64,000 nucleotides of DNA from Hymenobacter aranciens (GCF_030580865.1 NZ_JAUQSY010000011.1:62001-126000); one strand, 5' to 3'; numbered from the stretch's first letter, positions 1-8,853 are shown. Program-made: numbers and translations. Notes: a model not told the origin generated them from the sequence alone.

Positions 1-2
1 TC

Positions 3-392
3 GTGCCCTACTCGCCGCTGGGTCGGGGCTTCCTGACGGGGCAGATTCAGAAATTCGACGACCTGGCGCCCGACGACTATCGCCGCCACAGCCCCCGCTT
101 CGAGGGCGAGAATTTCCAGAAAAACCTCGATTTGGTGGCCCGCATCAACAAAATGGCGGCGCAGAAAGAATGCACGCCCGGTCAGCTGGCCCTGGCCTGG
201 GTGCTGGCGCAGGGCGACGACGTGGTGCCCATTCCGGGGACCAAGCGGGTGAAGTATCTGGAGGAAAACGTGGAGGCGCTATTTGTGCAGCTGTCGCTGG
301 AAGAGTTGGCGGAGCTGGACGAGATTGCGCCGAAGGGCGCGGCGGCGGGCACGCGGTATACCGCGGCGGGGATGGGGTCGGTGAATGGGTAG
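3..392 (+). CDS. Aldo/keto reductase, C-terminal part
   Basis: The last 129 residues of an NADP-dependent aldo/keto reductase; the N-terminal part lies before the window. The fragment opens with VPYSPLGRGFLTG, the strand and loop that follow the nicotinamide site in YajO/AKR13-type enzymes, and carries IPGTKR at about fragment residues 77-82, the loop that contacts the NADPH 2'-phosphate. The catalytic Asp/Tyr/Lys/His residues are outside the window. The substrate cannot be inferred. The gene converges on the DAC-domain gene and its stop is followed at once by a family B repeat. Confidence 0.9.
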   Translation: MPYSPLGRGFLTGQIQKFDDLAPDDYRRHSPRFEGENFQKNLDLVARINKMAAQKECTPGQLALAWVLAQGDDVVPIPGTKRVKYLEENVEALFVQLSLEELAELDEIAPKGAAAGTRYTAAGMGSVNG

Positions 393-393
393 G

Positions 394-472
394 TAGAACG
401 ACAAGCTCCCCTCCTTGGAAAGGAGGGGATGTTCAGCCGCCGGCTGAACGGGGGTGGTTGGCCCGGTCGCGC
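394..472. repeat. Family B repeat, left copy
   Basis: This is the unit AGAACGACAAGCTCCCCTCC followed by a GGAAAGGAGGGGATG hairpin half, a small GTTCAGCC/GGCTGAAC hairpin and GGGGGTGGTT. An inverted copy lies at 660-731, so the two halves bracket the whole intergenic space of two convergent genes. Other copies lie at 2650-2887 and 24370-24445. Confidence 0.85.
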
Positions 473-479
473 CGGTTGG

Positions 480-525
480 GCGCACCCTCACCCCCTGACC
501 CCCTCTCCTGCGGAGAGGGGGCACC
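480..525. repeat. C-rich short inverted repeat
   Basis: A stretch of CACCCTCACCCCCTGACCCC type leading into CCCCTCTCC-TGC-GGAGAGGGG, an 8-9 bp stem. It sits between the family B repeat and the terminator hairpin. Only one copy was seen here. The 393-744 gap holds only this, the family B pair and the terminator. Confidence 0.5.
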
Positions 526-548
526 GGTCTTGCGCGGATAAAAAATTG

Positions 549-597
549 AAAGCAGCGCGTTAAAAGGTGTTTATGCCTTTTAACGCGCTGCTTTTTT
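549..597. terminator. Bidirectional hairpin terminator
   Basis: A 17-bp perfect stem, AGCAGCGCGTTAAAAGG, closes an 8-nt loop. It has A-rich sequence on the left and TTTTTT on the right. It sits between the convergent aldo/keto reductase and DAC-domain genes and can end both transcripts. Confidence 0.8.
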
Positions 598-659
598 AGT
601 TTAATCGTCGGGCTGTCGCCTCTTTTGGTGAGGGCCGCCCAGACGGCGCGAACGGCGCG

Positions 660-731
660 GACGGGCGAACCACCCCCGTTCAGCCGGCGGCTGAACATCC
701 CCTCCTTTCCAAGGAGGGGAGTTTCGTTCTT
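660..731. repeat. Family B repeat, inverted copy
   Basis: Reverse complement of the unit at 394-472: AACCACCCCCGTT, CAGCCGGCGGCTG, then CCCCTCCTTTCCAAGGAGGGG and a TTCGTTCT end. Its right edge lies 14 bp from the stop of the DAC-domain gene. Confidence 0.85.
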
Positions 732-744
732 TCAGCCTCAACGG

Positions 745-2202
745 CTACCCATTCACCGACGGCAGCAGGTCAATCCAGCCATCTTCGCTTACCACTACGG
801 CCAGCACGGGGTACTGGCTGCTATTGACGTAGCGCAGGGCGGAGTTGAAGCGCGAGCCGCGGGAGGAGTCGCCTTTTTCGGTGGCCAGGCCGTCGAGGAT
901 AGAGCCGATGGCGTAGCACATGCCATTGGGCTCGATGAGCACGGCGCCGTCGATGTTGGTGACGAGGCGCAGGACCGAAGGCGTCATGATGCGGGGCACC
1001 ACGCGGAAGCTCTGGCGGCTGAGGCGCTGGGCCTCGTGGGCGGCGCCGGCCGAAATGACGAGGATGGTGCCGGTGGGCTGACTGGTGGCCGATTTGGCCA
1101 GGTCCCAGAGGTAGTCGATGCTGTCGTGGTTGAGGGTGGGGAAGACGAGGGCAGCCACGCGGGCGAAGTTTTCGGCGGCCACCTTGCCCTGGGGCAGGCG
1201 CGGGGTGTTGCTCACCACGCGCATGAGCACGTGGCCGGCGTGGCTGACTTCCCAGCTGTAGTGGTTGGTGAAATGCACCGTCACGAGGGGCTCGTACTGG
1301 CTGTCATTCTCCGACACGGGCTGGCCCAGGCCGAAGATGTGCGAGGCATCGGAAATCAGGGCCGTGTGGCCTTCGCTTAATTCCAGGAGCTTGCGCACAG
1401 AGCGGTGGTCGCGCAGCGTGACGGGCGTTTCGAGCGTGAGCACGGGCACCACGGCCGGGTGCAGGCGCCGGCTCACGAGCAGCGTGCCGATGCCCTCGTC
1501 GCCCTCGTGGCGCAGGGCGGCCACGCCATTGCAGGCATCGTAGAGGCCGTGGGTGCTGCCCGGCGACACGCCCAGCATCAGCCGGCGGCCGGCCGAGCGC
1601 AGCAGCTCGTTGTAGTCGCGGTCGAGCATCGGCTGGTCGTTGTCGGCCGTGTCGGCTTCGCGCAGGGCGCGGGTGCAGTCGTGTAAGAACTCCAGCACGG
1701 CCGCGTGGGGCAGGTTGCCGGGGCGGGTGTGGCTTTGCTTGGGCAGCACGTAGTAGCCGTCGTAGCAGTCGCCGGCCAGCTGCAATACTACGGTCACGAG
1801 GTAGCCCTGCAGGCTGACGGGGGTGGAGCAGAACGAGCAGCGGTTTTCCTGGCGTTCCTCGTTGAGGGCGCAGAGGGTTTCGGAGGTGGCGCGGCACATG
1901 AGCTCGTACCAGTGCTGCTTTTCGAAGCGGTCGTGGTCGCCGGGGTGCAGGTGGTACACGTTATCGCGCGGGCCGGCGTTGGCCTCGGCGCTGGCGGCGC
2001 GGGCTTTCACCTGGGCAAAATCGTCGGGCTGGTAGCGCACCGTGGGCGGCTCGAGCTCCACGGCGCCGGGCTCGTCGCCCTCCTTGGCGGCCGCAAAGCC
2101 CAGCAGAAACACCTCGGGCCGCAGGTTGCGGTCGAGCAAATTAAAAACGCCATCAGCGAATAGCTGGGCTGAAACTCTAAAGAGGCTTTGGTGTTCCCAC
2201 AT
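745..2202 (-). CDS. DisA_N (DAC) domain protein, putative c-di-AMP synthase or sensor
   Basis: A 485-residue protein whose last 70 residues carry the core of the DisA nucleotide-binding fold, the diadenylate cyclase domain. DGAVLI at about residue 418 is the DGA motif. RGSRFNSA at about 448 stands where active cyclases have RG(T/S)RHR, so the RHR motif reads RFN. No transmembrane segment or DisA helix-hairpin-helix domain is visible; about 340 residues of unknown, probably sensory, sequence precede the DAC domain, as in the DACN-type N-terminal families described by comparative genomics. I chose Met at 2202 because the upstream 14 codons look unconserved. Whether it makes c-di-AMP is open: the DGA motif supports it and the altered RHR argues for caution. 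Confidence 0.75.
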   Translation of the reverse strand: MWEHQSLFRVSAQLFADGVFNLLDRNLRPEVFLLGFAAAKEGDEPGAVELEPPTVRYQPDDFAQVKARAASAEANAGPRDNVYHLHPGDHDRFEKQHWYELMCRATSETLCALNEERQENRCSFCSTPVSLQGYLVTVVLQLAGDCYDGYYVLPKQSHTRPGNLPHAAVLEFLHDCTRALREADTADNDQPMLDRDYNELLRSAGRRLMLGVSPGSTHGLYDACNGVAALRHEGDEGIGTLLVSRRLHPAVVPVLTLETPVTLRDHRSVRKLLELSEGHTALISDASHIFGLGQPVSENDSQYEPLVTVHFTNHYSWEVSHAGHVLMRVVSNTPRLPQGKVAAENFARVAALVFPTLNHDSIDYLWDLAKSATSQPTGTILVISAGAAHEAQRLSRQSFRVVPRIMTPSVLRLVTNIDGAVLIEPNGMCYAIGSILDGLATEKGDSSRGSRFNSALRYVNSSQYPVLAVVVSEDGWIDLLPSVNG

Positions 2203-2394
2203 CGGACAGAAAAGCGGCCGGCACCCCGGCGTAGGGCTCAGCAATACGCATCCCTACGCAGAAAAACCGGCAATAGTGGCGTTTTGTCTTAAAACTGCCT
2301 TAAAATAGCGCGTTCGCCATGGCAATCCGGCGCCGCTTTGCGTATCTTCGGACAGCCAAGCCCGCCCCTGATGTTGCCCTAAACCTTACCGACT

Positions 2395-2649
2395 ATGCCC
2401 TTACTTGACATGCTGTTGGTGCTGGTCGTGGCACTGTCGTTTATCCCCCTGCTCACGGGCTATTGCGCCGCCACGCGCGACCGTTCCTTTTGGCTGTGGT
2501 TTGCGCTGGGCTGCGTGCTGCCCATCGTCTCGTTTTTCCTGCTCACGGCCCTCATCGCCCGTGATGAGCTGGACCCCGGGCGCCGGCTGCTGAATGAGGC
2601 ACGGCAGATTTTGCGCGATGCGGCGGAGGCGAACAAGGCTGAGGGCTGA
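2395..2649 (+). CDS. Small two-helix membrane protein
   Basis: An 84-residue protein with hydrophobic segments at about residues 4-22 and 31-53 and a charged cytoplasmic tail (RDELDPGRRLLNEAR) likely to form a helix. A short loop, CAATRDRSF, joins the two helices. No known family was recognised. It is divergent from the DAC-domain gene and has a TATCTTCG stretch near 2342 that resembles a Bacteroidota -7 element. A family B repeat begins directly after its stop codon. Confidence 0.65.
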   Translation: MPLLDMLLVLVVALSFIPLLTGYCAATRDRSFWLWFALGCVLPIVSFFLLTALIARDELDPGRRLLNEARQILRDAAEANKAEG

Positions 2650-2887
2650 AAGAACAAAGCTCCCCTCCTTGGAAAGGAGGGGATGTTTCAGCGTAGCTGA
2701 AACGGGGGTGGTTCGCCCGGTCGCGCCGTTAGCGCCGTCTGGGGTTTTACCGCAATGAAAAATAGTTACTGCCTTGTTCTGACGGCGCGGCCGGTTCAAC
2801 CACCCCCGTTGGCTTCGCCGAACTTCGTTTCGGCGCTCTTCGCGCCTCACATCCCCTCCTTTCCAAGGAGGGGAGCTTGTCGTTCTG
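2650..2887. repeat. Family B repeats, inverted pair
   Basis: A forward unit at about 2650-2728 and an inverted unit at about 2784-2887, with around 55 bp between them. The right unit has a longer internal insert (GGCTTCGCCGAACTTCG-like) than the other copies. The last codons and the stop of the flavoprotein gene lie within the right unit. Confidence 0.85.
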
Positions 2888-4097
2888 CCAGCCACTGCCG
2901 CACCGCGTTGGCCACCCATGTCCCCGTGCTGAAACAGCCTTGCAGCAAATAGCCACCCGTGGGTGCCTCCCAGTCCAGCATCTCGCCGGCCAGGAAGGTG
3001 CCGGGGCGGCGGTGCAGCATCAGGCCCTCCGTTAGCTCTGCAAAAGCCACGCCGCCGGCGGTAGAAATGGCTTCATCGAGCGGGCGCAGGGCGGCCACGG
3101 GCAGGGGCAAGGCTTGCAGCAGAGCGGCTAATTCTTCGGGTGGAAGGGTGGCTACCTCCGGGCGGATTTCGCGCAGAAGCGTGGGTACGGGCGCGTTCAG
3201 GCGCAGGGTTTTCTTGAGAAAATCGGCCAGCGAGGCCTTGCCGCGCGGCTGGCGCAGGCGGGCGAGCAACTCGGCCGGGGTGAGGTCGGGCTTGAGGTTG
3301 AGCCAGAGCGTGGCGGGCTGGCCGGTGGCCAGGGCGGCGCGGACGTGCGGCGTCAGGGCGTACACGGGCGTGCCTTCGAGGCCGTAGTCGGTGAGCATGA
3401 GCTCGCCGCGCAGGGTGGTGCCGGCGTCAGTGCGCAGAGCGATGTTTTTGAGGGGGGCGCGGCCGACTTTCTCCTGGAAAAAGGCTGACCAGCACACTTC
3501 GGCGCCGCAGTTGGCGGGGGCGAAAGGTATCACGGCCACGCCTGCTTCGCGAAGAATCGGGGCCCAGGCGCCGTCGGAGCCGGTTTTAGCCCAGCTGGCG
3601 CCGCCCAGGGCCAGCACCGTGGCGGCGGGCTCCAGGGTGAATTCCTGGCCGCTGGCTTCGCCGCGCAGGCGCAGGCCGTGGTCGCCCGCGAAGCCCAGCC
3701 AGCGGTGCCGTACGTTGATTTCGACGCCCAGCGCCCGCAGGCGGCCCAGCCAGGCGCGCAGTAGGTCGGCAGGCTTGTGCCGGGCTTCGGGGAAGATGCG
3801 GCCGCTGGTGCCCACGAAGGTGGCAATGCCCAACTCGGCGGCCCAGGCGCGCAGGTCGGTCGGGGAGAAGTGGGTTAATAGCGACTGAAAACGTGCCGCC
3901 TCGGCTCCGTAGCGGCTGGCGAAACGGCTGGTTTCTTCGGCATTGCTCAGGTTGAACCCGCCGTGCCCGGCCACCAGAAACTTGCGCCCGACGGTGGCCT
4001 GCGCCTCAAAGAGCTGCACGCGGTGGCCGGCTTCGGCCAGGCGTTGCGCCGCCATCAGGCCAGCCGGGCCGCCGCCGATTATAACCACAGTTTGCAA
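2847..4097 (-). CDS. NAD(P)/FAD-dependent oxidoreductase, HI0933/PP_4765-like
   Basis: A flavoprotein of about 416 residues. VVIIGGGPAGLMAA at the N-terminus is the FAD-binding Rossmann motif, and GRKFLVAGHGGFNLSN about 40 residues later is the signature of the HI0933/BaiN-like group, here closest to the PP_4765 type. The C-terminal TGGYLLQGCFSTG region closes the FAD site. The physiological substrate is unknown. The frame stays open upstream to an ATG at 4142, but those codons are family C repeat sequence, so I prefer the TTG at 4097. The C-terminal QAPLLGKEGM and the stop are encoded by a family B repeat, so both ends of the open frame have been shaped by repeats. Confidence 0.8.
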   Translation of the reverse strand: MQTVVIIGGGPAGLMAAQRLAEAGHRVQLFEAQATVGRKFLVAGHGGFNLSNAEETSRFASRYGAEAARFQSLLTHFSPTDLRAWAAELGIATFVGTSGRIFPEARHKPADLLRAWLGRLRALGVEINVRHRWLGFAGDHGLRLRGEASGQEFTLEPAATVLALGGASWAKTGSDGAWAPILREAGVAVIPFAPANCGAEVCWSAFFQEKVGRAPLKNIALRTDAGTTLRGELMLTDYGLEGTPVYALTPHVRAALATGQPATLWLNLKPDLTPAELLARLRQPRGKASLADFLKKTLRLNAPVPTLLREIRPEVATLPPEELAALLQALPLPVAALRPLDEAISTAGGVAFAELTEGLMLHRRPGTFLAGEMLDWEAPTGGYLLQGCFSTGTWVANAVRQWLAERQAPLLGKEGM

Positions 4098-4112
4098 TGA
4101 AGGAAAGAAAAA

Positions 4113-4280
4113 AGCCGCGAAGCGGCGGGACGTTGGTAGCAAAAGTAGTGGCAGAGCAATCAGAGCCGCAAAGCGGCGGCACGTGGCGCCAGGTAAACCA
4201 GGTAAATAAGTGCCGCCGCTTTGCGGCTCTGGTCAACTCAGCATTGGTATGATTACCAACATATCGCCGCTTCGCGGCTG
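4113..4280. repeat. Family C nested palindrome
   Basis: Outer arms AGCCGCGAAGCGGCGG-ACGTTGGTA and TACCAACATATCGCCGCTTC enclose inner arms AGAGCCGCAAAGCGGCGGCA and its complement. The same architecture occurs at 18965-19122 with different spacer bases. It fills the space between the ClC and flavoprotein genes. Confidence 0.85.
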
Positions 4281-4283
4281 TTT

Positions 4284-6071
4284 TTACGCCTCGCTTTCCT
4301 GAATCAGCTGATTCCGGTAGCGCACCAGGATGGCCGATTTCAGGATGAATCCCAGGTAGCGGCCGTCTTCCTCGCACACGGGTAAGGCCCAGGCATTGTG
4401 GCGGTCCAGCAGCTCCAGGGTGTGCTCCAGGTCGTCGTCGGGGCCTACCACGGCGGGGGGCTGAATCATGAGCTCGCGCACGCGGGTGGTGGTGTAGTGG
4501 GCGTCGTCGAAGAGGGCGTCGCGCACCACATCGAGCGTGATGACGCCAATCAGGCGGCCGCCGGCTTCCACTACCGGAAACAGGTTGCGCGAAGCGTGGC
4601 GGAAGGCATCTACCAGCTCGCCCAGCGTGGCGGTGGGGCGCACAGGGATGAAGTCGGTTTGCAGCAGCTGGCGCGGGTCGAGCTTGGACAGCAGGCCACG
4701 GTCGCGGTTGGCGTACACGTCTACGCCTTTCAGCGTTAGCTTGCGGGTGTACACCGAGTAGGGCTCGAAGTACTTGGTAATGAGATAGGAGCTGCTCGTA
4801 ACCACCATCAGCGGCACAAACAGCGCGTAGCCACCCGTGATTTCGGCGATGAGGAAGATGGCCGTGAGCGGCGCGTGGATGACGCCCGCCAGCGTGCCCG
4901 CCATGCCCAGCACCACGAAGTGTACTTCGGGAATCTGAATCAAACCGCTCATGTTAATCAGACGGGCGAAAAAGAAACCTGCCAGCGCCCCCGAAAACAG
5001 CGAGGAGCCGAACATGCCCCCGTTGCCACCCGCGCCTACGGTGATGCTGGTAGCCACCACTTTCAGCAGCATACTGAAGAGCACCAGCACCAGCAGCATC
5101 CACGGGCTATTATCCTGGTAAACCGAGAATATACTGCCGTCCGTCAGCTTCTGGGCCTGGCCGGCCAGCAGCAGCTCCACGGTGGCGTAGCCCTCGCCGT
5201 AGAGCGTGGGAAAGAGAAAGATGAGTCCGCCCAGCGCCGCGCCACCTAGCAACACCTTGCGCCAGTCGAGCCCCGGCCAGCGCTCAAACAGCCGCTCGAA
5301 CCAGTGGTAGGAGCGAATCATGTACACCGAAAAGAAGGCCGTGAATAGCCCCAGCAGCACGTAAAACGGCACCGCATCGACCGGCCAGCTGGTGGTGATG
5401 AGTACGAAGGGCTGCCCGGCGTAGAGCGCCTTCGAAACCACGGTGGCCGTGGCTGAGGAAATGAGCAACGGAATGAAATACTGCGCCGGCAGCTCCAACA
5501 GGATGGTTTCGACCGCAAACAGCACGCCCGCAATGGGCGAGTTGAAGATGGCGGCCACGCCCGCCGCCGCCCCGCAGCCTGTGAGCAGGCGCCGCCGCCG
5601 CCTATCCAGCCGCAGCACCCGAGCCGCATTGGAGCCCAGCGCCGCGCCTGTCACGGTAATTGGGGCCTCAGTACCGGCCGAGCCGCCAAAGGTGACCGTG
5701 AGAAAGGCCGTGATGAGCTGCGAATACAGCTTGGAGCGCGGCACGATGCTGCCTTCGCGGGCCGTGTTGTAGATGATGGGGCCGATACCCCGGCCCAGCT
5801 GTCCGCCCAGCAGGTATTTGGTTACCAATACGGTGAGCGTAATGCCCACCACGGGAAACAGCGACAGTGCGAATACCCGCTTAGGCTCGTCGATGCCACT
5901 TTGCAGCAGAGTGGCCCCGGCCTGGATACTGGTTTTTAGCAACACGGCCGCCAAGCCCGCGCCGGCTCCCACAAAAATGCTCAGTATGAGCATGTACATC
6001 CGTTCACTTACATGGCGGCTCCGCCAGCGCAGCAGCGGACGCAACAAGCGGTGAACGGCGTTTTGGGACAT
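4284..6071 (-). CDS. ClC family chloride channel/antiporter with CBS pair
   Basis: About 595 residues. An N-terminal membrane part of roughly 430 residues has the ClC anion-path loops in divergent form: GRGIGP, GSAGTEAPI (its Glu matches the gating glutamate of GREGP) and GGMFGSSL. Two CBS domains follow (about 450-510 and 520-585), as in eukaryotic ClCs and a subset of bacterial ones, and probably bind adenine nucleotides. Retention of the gating Glu is compatible with either a gated channel or an H+/Cl- antiporter. I chose the ATG at 6071 over an upstream TTG at 6104. Confidence 0.9.
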   Translation of the reverse strand: MSQNAVHRLLRPLLRWRSRHVSERMYMLILSIFVGAGAGLAAVLLKTSIQAGATLLQSGIDEPKRVFALSLFPVVGITLTVLVTKYLLGGQLGRGIGPIIYNTAREGSIVPRSKLYSQLITAFLTVTFGGSAGTEAPITVTGAALGSNAARVLRLDRRRRRLLTGCGAAAGVAAIFNSPIAGVLFAVETILLELPAQYFIPLLISSATATVVSKALYAGQPFVLITTSWPVDAVPFYVLLGLFTAFFSVYMIRSYHWFERLFERWPGLDWRKVLLGGAALGGLIFLFPTLYGEGYATVELLLAGQAQKLTDGSIFSVYQDNSPWMLLVLVLFSMLLKVVATSITVGAGGNGGMFGSSLFSGALAGFFFARLINMSGLIQIPEVHFVVLGMAGTLAGVIHAPLTAIFLIAEITGGYALFVPLMVVTSSSYLITKYFEPYSVYTRKLTLKGVDVYANRDRGLLSKLDPRQLLQTDFIPVRPTATLGELVDAFRHASRNLFPVVEAGGRLIGVITLDVVRDALFDDAHYTTTRVRELMIQPPAVVGPDDDLEHTLELLDRHNAWALPVCEEDGRYLGFILKSAILVRYRNQLIQESEA

Positions 6072-6338
6072 GGCAACGGAAAGGGTGGTTTTTAACCAAC
6101 GCAAAAGCGCGGCTTGCAGATGCCTGTTTTATCAGAGTGCAATCGGGCGCCGGCCGTTGCAACGACTCCCCAATTAATTGAGCGCAGCAATAGTAAACCG
6201 GTGGTTTTGTGCGAGGCAAGTTAAGGGGAATGAGCAGCTCACTCAAAAATAACCCGGCCGGTTTTCGGGTGAAAAAAATCGGGTTCCTATCTTTCGGCCC
6301 GGTTAGCCGATTGGCAGCCGTGTTGTTCTGCATTCTTC

Positions 6339-6845
6339 ATGACCGATTCAGCCGACCCCAAAACTGCGCTTTTCGCCGAAATATCCGCCCGCCTGCGCGG
6401 CCAGGGCTTCACCATTGCCCGTCAGGACCAAAGCCGTCCCTGGGGTGGCTTCTTTGTGCTCGATGAAGCACAGGCCCAGCAATTTGCTGATGCCTATTTC
6501 GATGGTCTGTCGGTTGACAGACTGCGTATTTCGGGGCAGCTCAGCCCCAAAGTGCTGCTGGTGGCGCCCCACCAGCGCCTGAGCTGGCAGTACCATCACC
6601 GCCGCGCCGAAATCTGGCAGGTGGTGCAGGGCCCGGTGGGCGTGGCCACCAGCCCCACCGATGCCGAGGGCGAAGTGAAATCCTACGCCCCCGGCGAGCG
6701 CATCGTGCTGCAACAGGGTGAGCGCCACCGCCTCGTGGGCCTCGATGGCTGGGGCGTGGTGGCTGAAATCTGGCAACATACCGACGCCGAGCGGCCTTCC
6801 GATGAGGATGATATTGTGCGCGTGCAGGACGATTTTGGCCGCTAG
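6339..6845 (+). CDS. Cupin of the mannose-6-phosphate isomerase type II family
   Basis: A 168-residue single-domain cupin. RPWGGFFVLDE near residue 33, the PHQRLSWQYHHRRAEIWQVV metal-site strand, and QGERHRL for the second metal motif match the C-terminal MannoseP_isomer domain of type II enzymes, here without the nucleotidyltransferase half. The His pair in YHHRRAE, the Glu and the later His are the expected metal ligands. It is probably a sugar-phosphate isomerase; proteins like this are also annotated as phosphoheptose isomerase. The pgi gene lies downstream. TATCTTTC at about 6287 may be the -7 element. Confidence 0.75.
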   Translation: MTDSADPKTALFAEISARLRGQGFTIARQDQSRPWGGFFVLDEAQAQQFADAYFDGLSVDRLRISGQLSPKVLLVAPHQRLSWQYHHRRAEIWQVVQGPVGVATSPTDAEGEVKSYAPGERIVLQQGERHRLVGLDGWGVVAEIWQHTDAERPSDEDDIVRVQDDFGR

Positions 6846-6877
6846 CGGTTGTTAACCGAACGACACTAAAAAGAACA

Positions 6878-6976
6878 TGTCATGCTGAGCGCAGCGAAGC
6901 ATCCTCTCAGGCTTGAACGAAGCAGTAATTCAATCGTTTAAACCTGAGAGGATGCTTCGCTGCGCTCAGCATGACA
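6878..6976. repeat. Family A hairpin, copy 1
   Basis: Arms TGTCATGCTGAGCGCAGCGA...CTCTCAGG and their complement, about 34 bp each, around an AAGCAGTAATTCAATCG-type loop. The right arm contains an ATG (6971) in frame with pgi that should not be taken as its start. Confidence 0.9.
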
Positions 6977-7012
6977 GATATAAAAATTTACTCTAACCCG
7001 ACTCAACAAAAA

Positions 7013-8707
7013 ATGAGCGAAACCGCCCCCATGACGCTGGCCCTGGGCTCTTACCAAGCCGCTGTCGATACTAAAATCCAGGAGCTTACCGCTGCCGACT
7101 TCAACTCCCGCTTCTGGCAAAAAGATGCCACCTTGTGGACCTCCGACGCTGAGGCGCAGGAGAGCATCCGTAGCTTCATGGGCTGGCTGCGCGTGGCCGA
7201 AGACCTGAAAAAAGCCGTTCCCGAAATCGAGGCTTTCGTGGAGGAAGTGCGGGCTGCCGGCTTCAAGCACGTGGTGGTAATGGGCATGGGCGGCAGCTCG
7301 ATGGCGCCCATCGTATTCGAAAAAACCAGCGCCCGTAGCGACAAAGGCCTGCCGGTGTCGATTCTGGATACTACCAGCCCGGGCACGGTGCGCGAGATTG
7401 AAAATTCGGTGCCGCTAGCTGAGACGCTGTTTGTGGTGGCCAGCAAGTCGGGCACCACGGCCGAGCCGCTGGCGTTTGGCGACTATTTCTACGCCAAGCT
7501 CAAGGAAATCAAGGGCGACAAGGCGGGCGAGAACTTCGTGGCCATCACCGACCCGGGTTCTAAGTTCATCACGGCTGCCACGGCCGAGGGTTACCGCAAA
7601 ATCTTCCTGAACTTCACCGAAGTAGGCGGCCGCTTCTCGGCCCTGACGTATTTCGGCCTGGTGCCGGCCGCCCTCTATGGGCTGAACATCGGCGAAATCC
7701 TGACCCGCGCCCTGCGCATGATGCAGGCCACCGGCGCCGATGGCGCCACCGAGCACAACCCCGGCCTGGAGCTGGGCACCGCCCTCGGCGTGCTGGCCCA
7801 GCAGGGTCGCGACAAGCTGACGCTTATCGTGCCGCCGGCCCTCGACAGCTTCGGCCTGTGGCTGGAGCAGCTCATCGCCGAAAGCACGGGCAAGCAGGGC
7901 ACTGGCATTCTGCCCGTAGCGGGCGAGCCGCTGGCCGACGACCTCGGCGTGTATGGCAAAGACCGCGTGTTTGTGTACGTGGGCTACCAGCCGGCCATCG
8001 ACGCGGCCAATGCACCGAAGCTGAAAGCTTTGCAGGAGGCCGGCCACCCGGTTATCACCATCCTGATGCAGGATGCGCTGGACCTCGGGGCCGAGTTCTA
8101 CCGCTGGGAAATTGCCACGGCCGTGGTGGGCGTCGTGCTGGGCATCAACCCCTTCGACCAACCCAACGTGCAGGCTGCTAAAACCGCTACCGACAAGCTA
8201 ATGAAAACTGTGGCCGAGGAAGGTAAGCTGCCCGCCGAAGAAGCCACGCTCAGCGAAAACAACCTGAGCTACTACGGTAGCACTAAAGGCACCGACGCGG
8301 CCGCGCTGTTGCAGCAGTTCTTCGGCCAAGCCCATCCCGGCGACTACGTGGCTATCCAGGCCTACCTGGCCGAAACGCCGGAACTGAACAAGGAATTTGA
8401 CGAGCTACGGGCGAAAATTCAGGCGAAGCTGCACGTAGCTACTACGTTCGGCTATGGTCCGCGCTTCCTGCACTCTACTGGGCAGTACCACAAGGGCGGG
8501 CCGAACACCGGCTTGTTCCTGCAGTTCACCGGCGACAATGCCGTGGATGTGCCGCTGCCCGGTCGCTCCTACACCTTCGGCACGCTGCAAAGCGCCCAGG
8601 CCCAGGGCGACCTGACGGCTTTGCGCGACTATGACCGGCGGGCCCTGCATATTCACCTCGGCGGCGATGCGGCCGAGGGGCTGAAAACGGTGCTGGCGGC
8701 GTTGTAG
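7013..8707 (+). CDS. pgi: Glucose-6-phosphate isomerase, TAL-PGI type
   Basis: A 564-residue isomerase converting glucose-6-phosphate and fructose-6-phosphate. VVVMGMGGSSMAP (near residue 87) and ASKSGTTAEP (near 143) are the SIS-fold phosphate loops. The C-terminus, with YHKGGPNTG, FLQFTGD and SYTFGTLQSAQAQGD, matches the PGI half of bifunctional transaldolase/PGI proteins rather than classic PGI. The transaldolase half is absent; a stand-alone transaldolase lies at 23414-24070. I set the start at 7013 because the 14 codons above it come from repeat 6878-6976 and AT-rich leader. Confidence 0.9.
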   Translation: MSETAPMTLALGSYQAAVDTKIQELTAADFNSRFWQKDATLWTSDAEAQESIRSFMGWLRVAEDLKKAVPEIEAFVEEVRAAGFKHVVVMGMGGSSMAPIVFEKTSARSDKGLPVSILDTTSPGTVREIENSVPLAETLFVVASKSGTTAEPLAFGDYFYAKLKEIKGDKAGENFVAITDPGSKFITAATAEGYRKIFLNFTEVGGRFSALTYFGLVPAALYGLNIGEILTRALRMMQATGADGATEHNPGLELGTALGVLAQQGRDKLTLIVPPALDSFGLWLEQLIAESTGKQGTGILPVAGEPLADDLGVYGKDRVFVYVGYQPAIDAANAPKLKALQEAGHPVITILMQDALDLGAEFYRWEIATAVVGVVLGINPFDQPNVQAAKTATDKLMKTVAEEGKLPAEEATLSENNLSYYGSTKGTDAAALLQQFFGQAHPGDYVAIQAYLAETPELNKEFDELRAKIQAKLHVATTFGYGPRFLHSTGQYHKGGPNTGLFLQFTGDNAVDVPLPGRSYTFGTLQSAQAQGDLTALRDYDRRALHIHLGGDAAEGLKTVLAAL

Positions 8708-8793
8708 TTGAGTTAAAAGTTAAAAGTTAAAAGTGAGGAGTTAAAAGACTAGTCTTTTAACTCCTCACTTTTAACTTTTAACTTTTAACTCAA
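8708..8793. repeat. Family E heptamer palindrome, copy 1
   Basis: An 86-bp, near-perfect palindrome. The left arm is a 7-bp tandem array, (AGTTAAA)n with an AGTGAGG variant, and the right arm is its exact complement, meeting at ACTAGT. It begins one base after the pgi stop codon. Confidence 0.9.
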
Positions 8794-8838
8794 TAAAAAG
8801 GGGCGTCGACTGAATTTCAGTCGACGCCCCTTTTTATT
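8792..8838. terminator. Bidirectional hairpin terminator
   Basis: AATAAAAAGGGGCGTCGACTGAA-TT-CAGTCGACGCCCCTTTTT: a long GC-rich stem with A and T tracts on both sides. It separates the convergent pgi and deaminase genes. Confidence 0.9.
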
Positions 8839-8853
8839 GTTTAAGCGAACTGC

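Noticed and set aside
6971..7012. Upstream start for pgi
   Set aside because: The ATG at 6971 lies in the arm of a family A hairpin; the next Met at 7013 fits the family.
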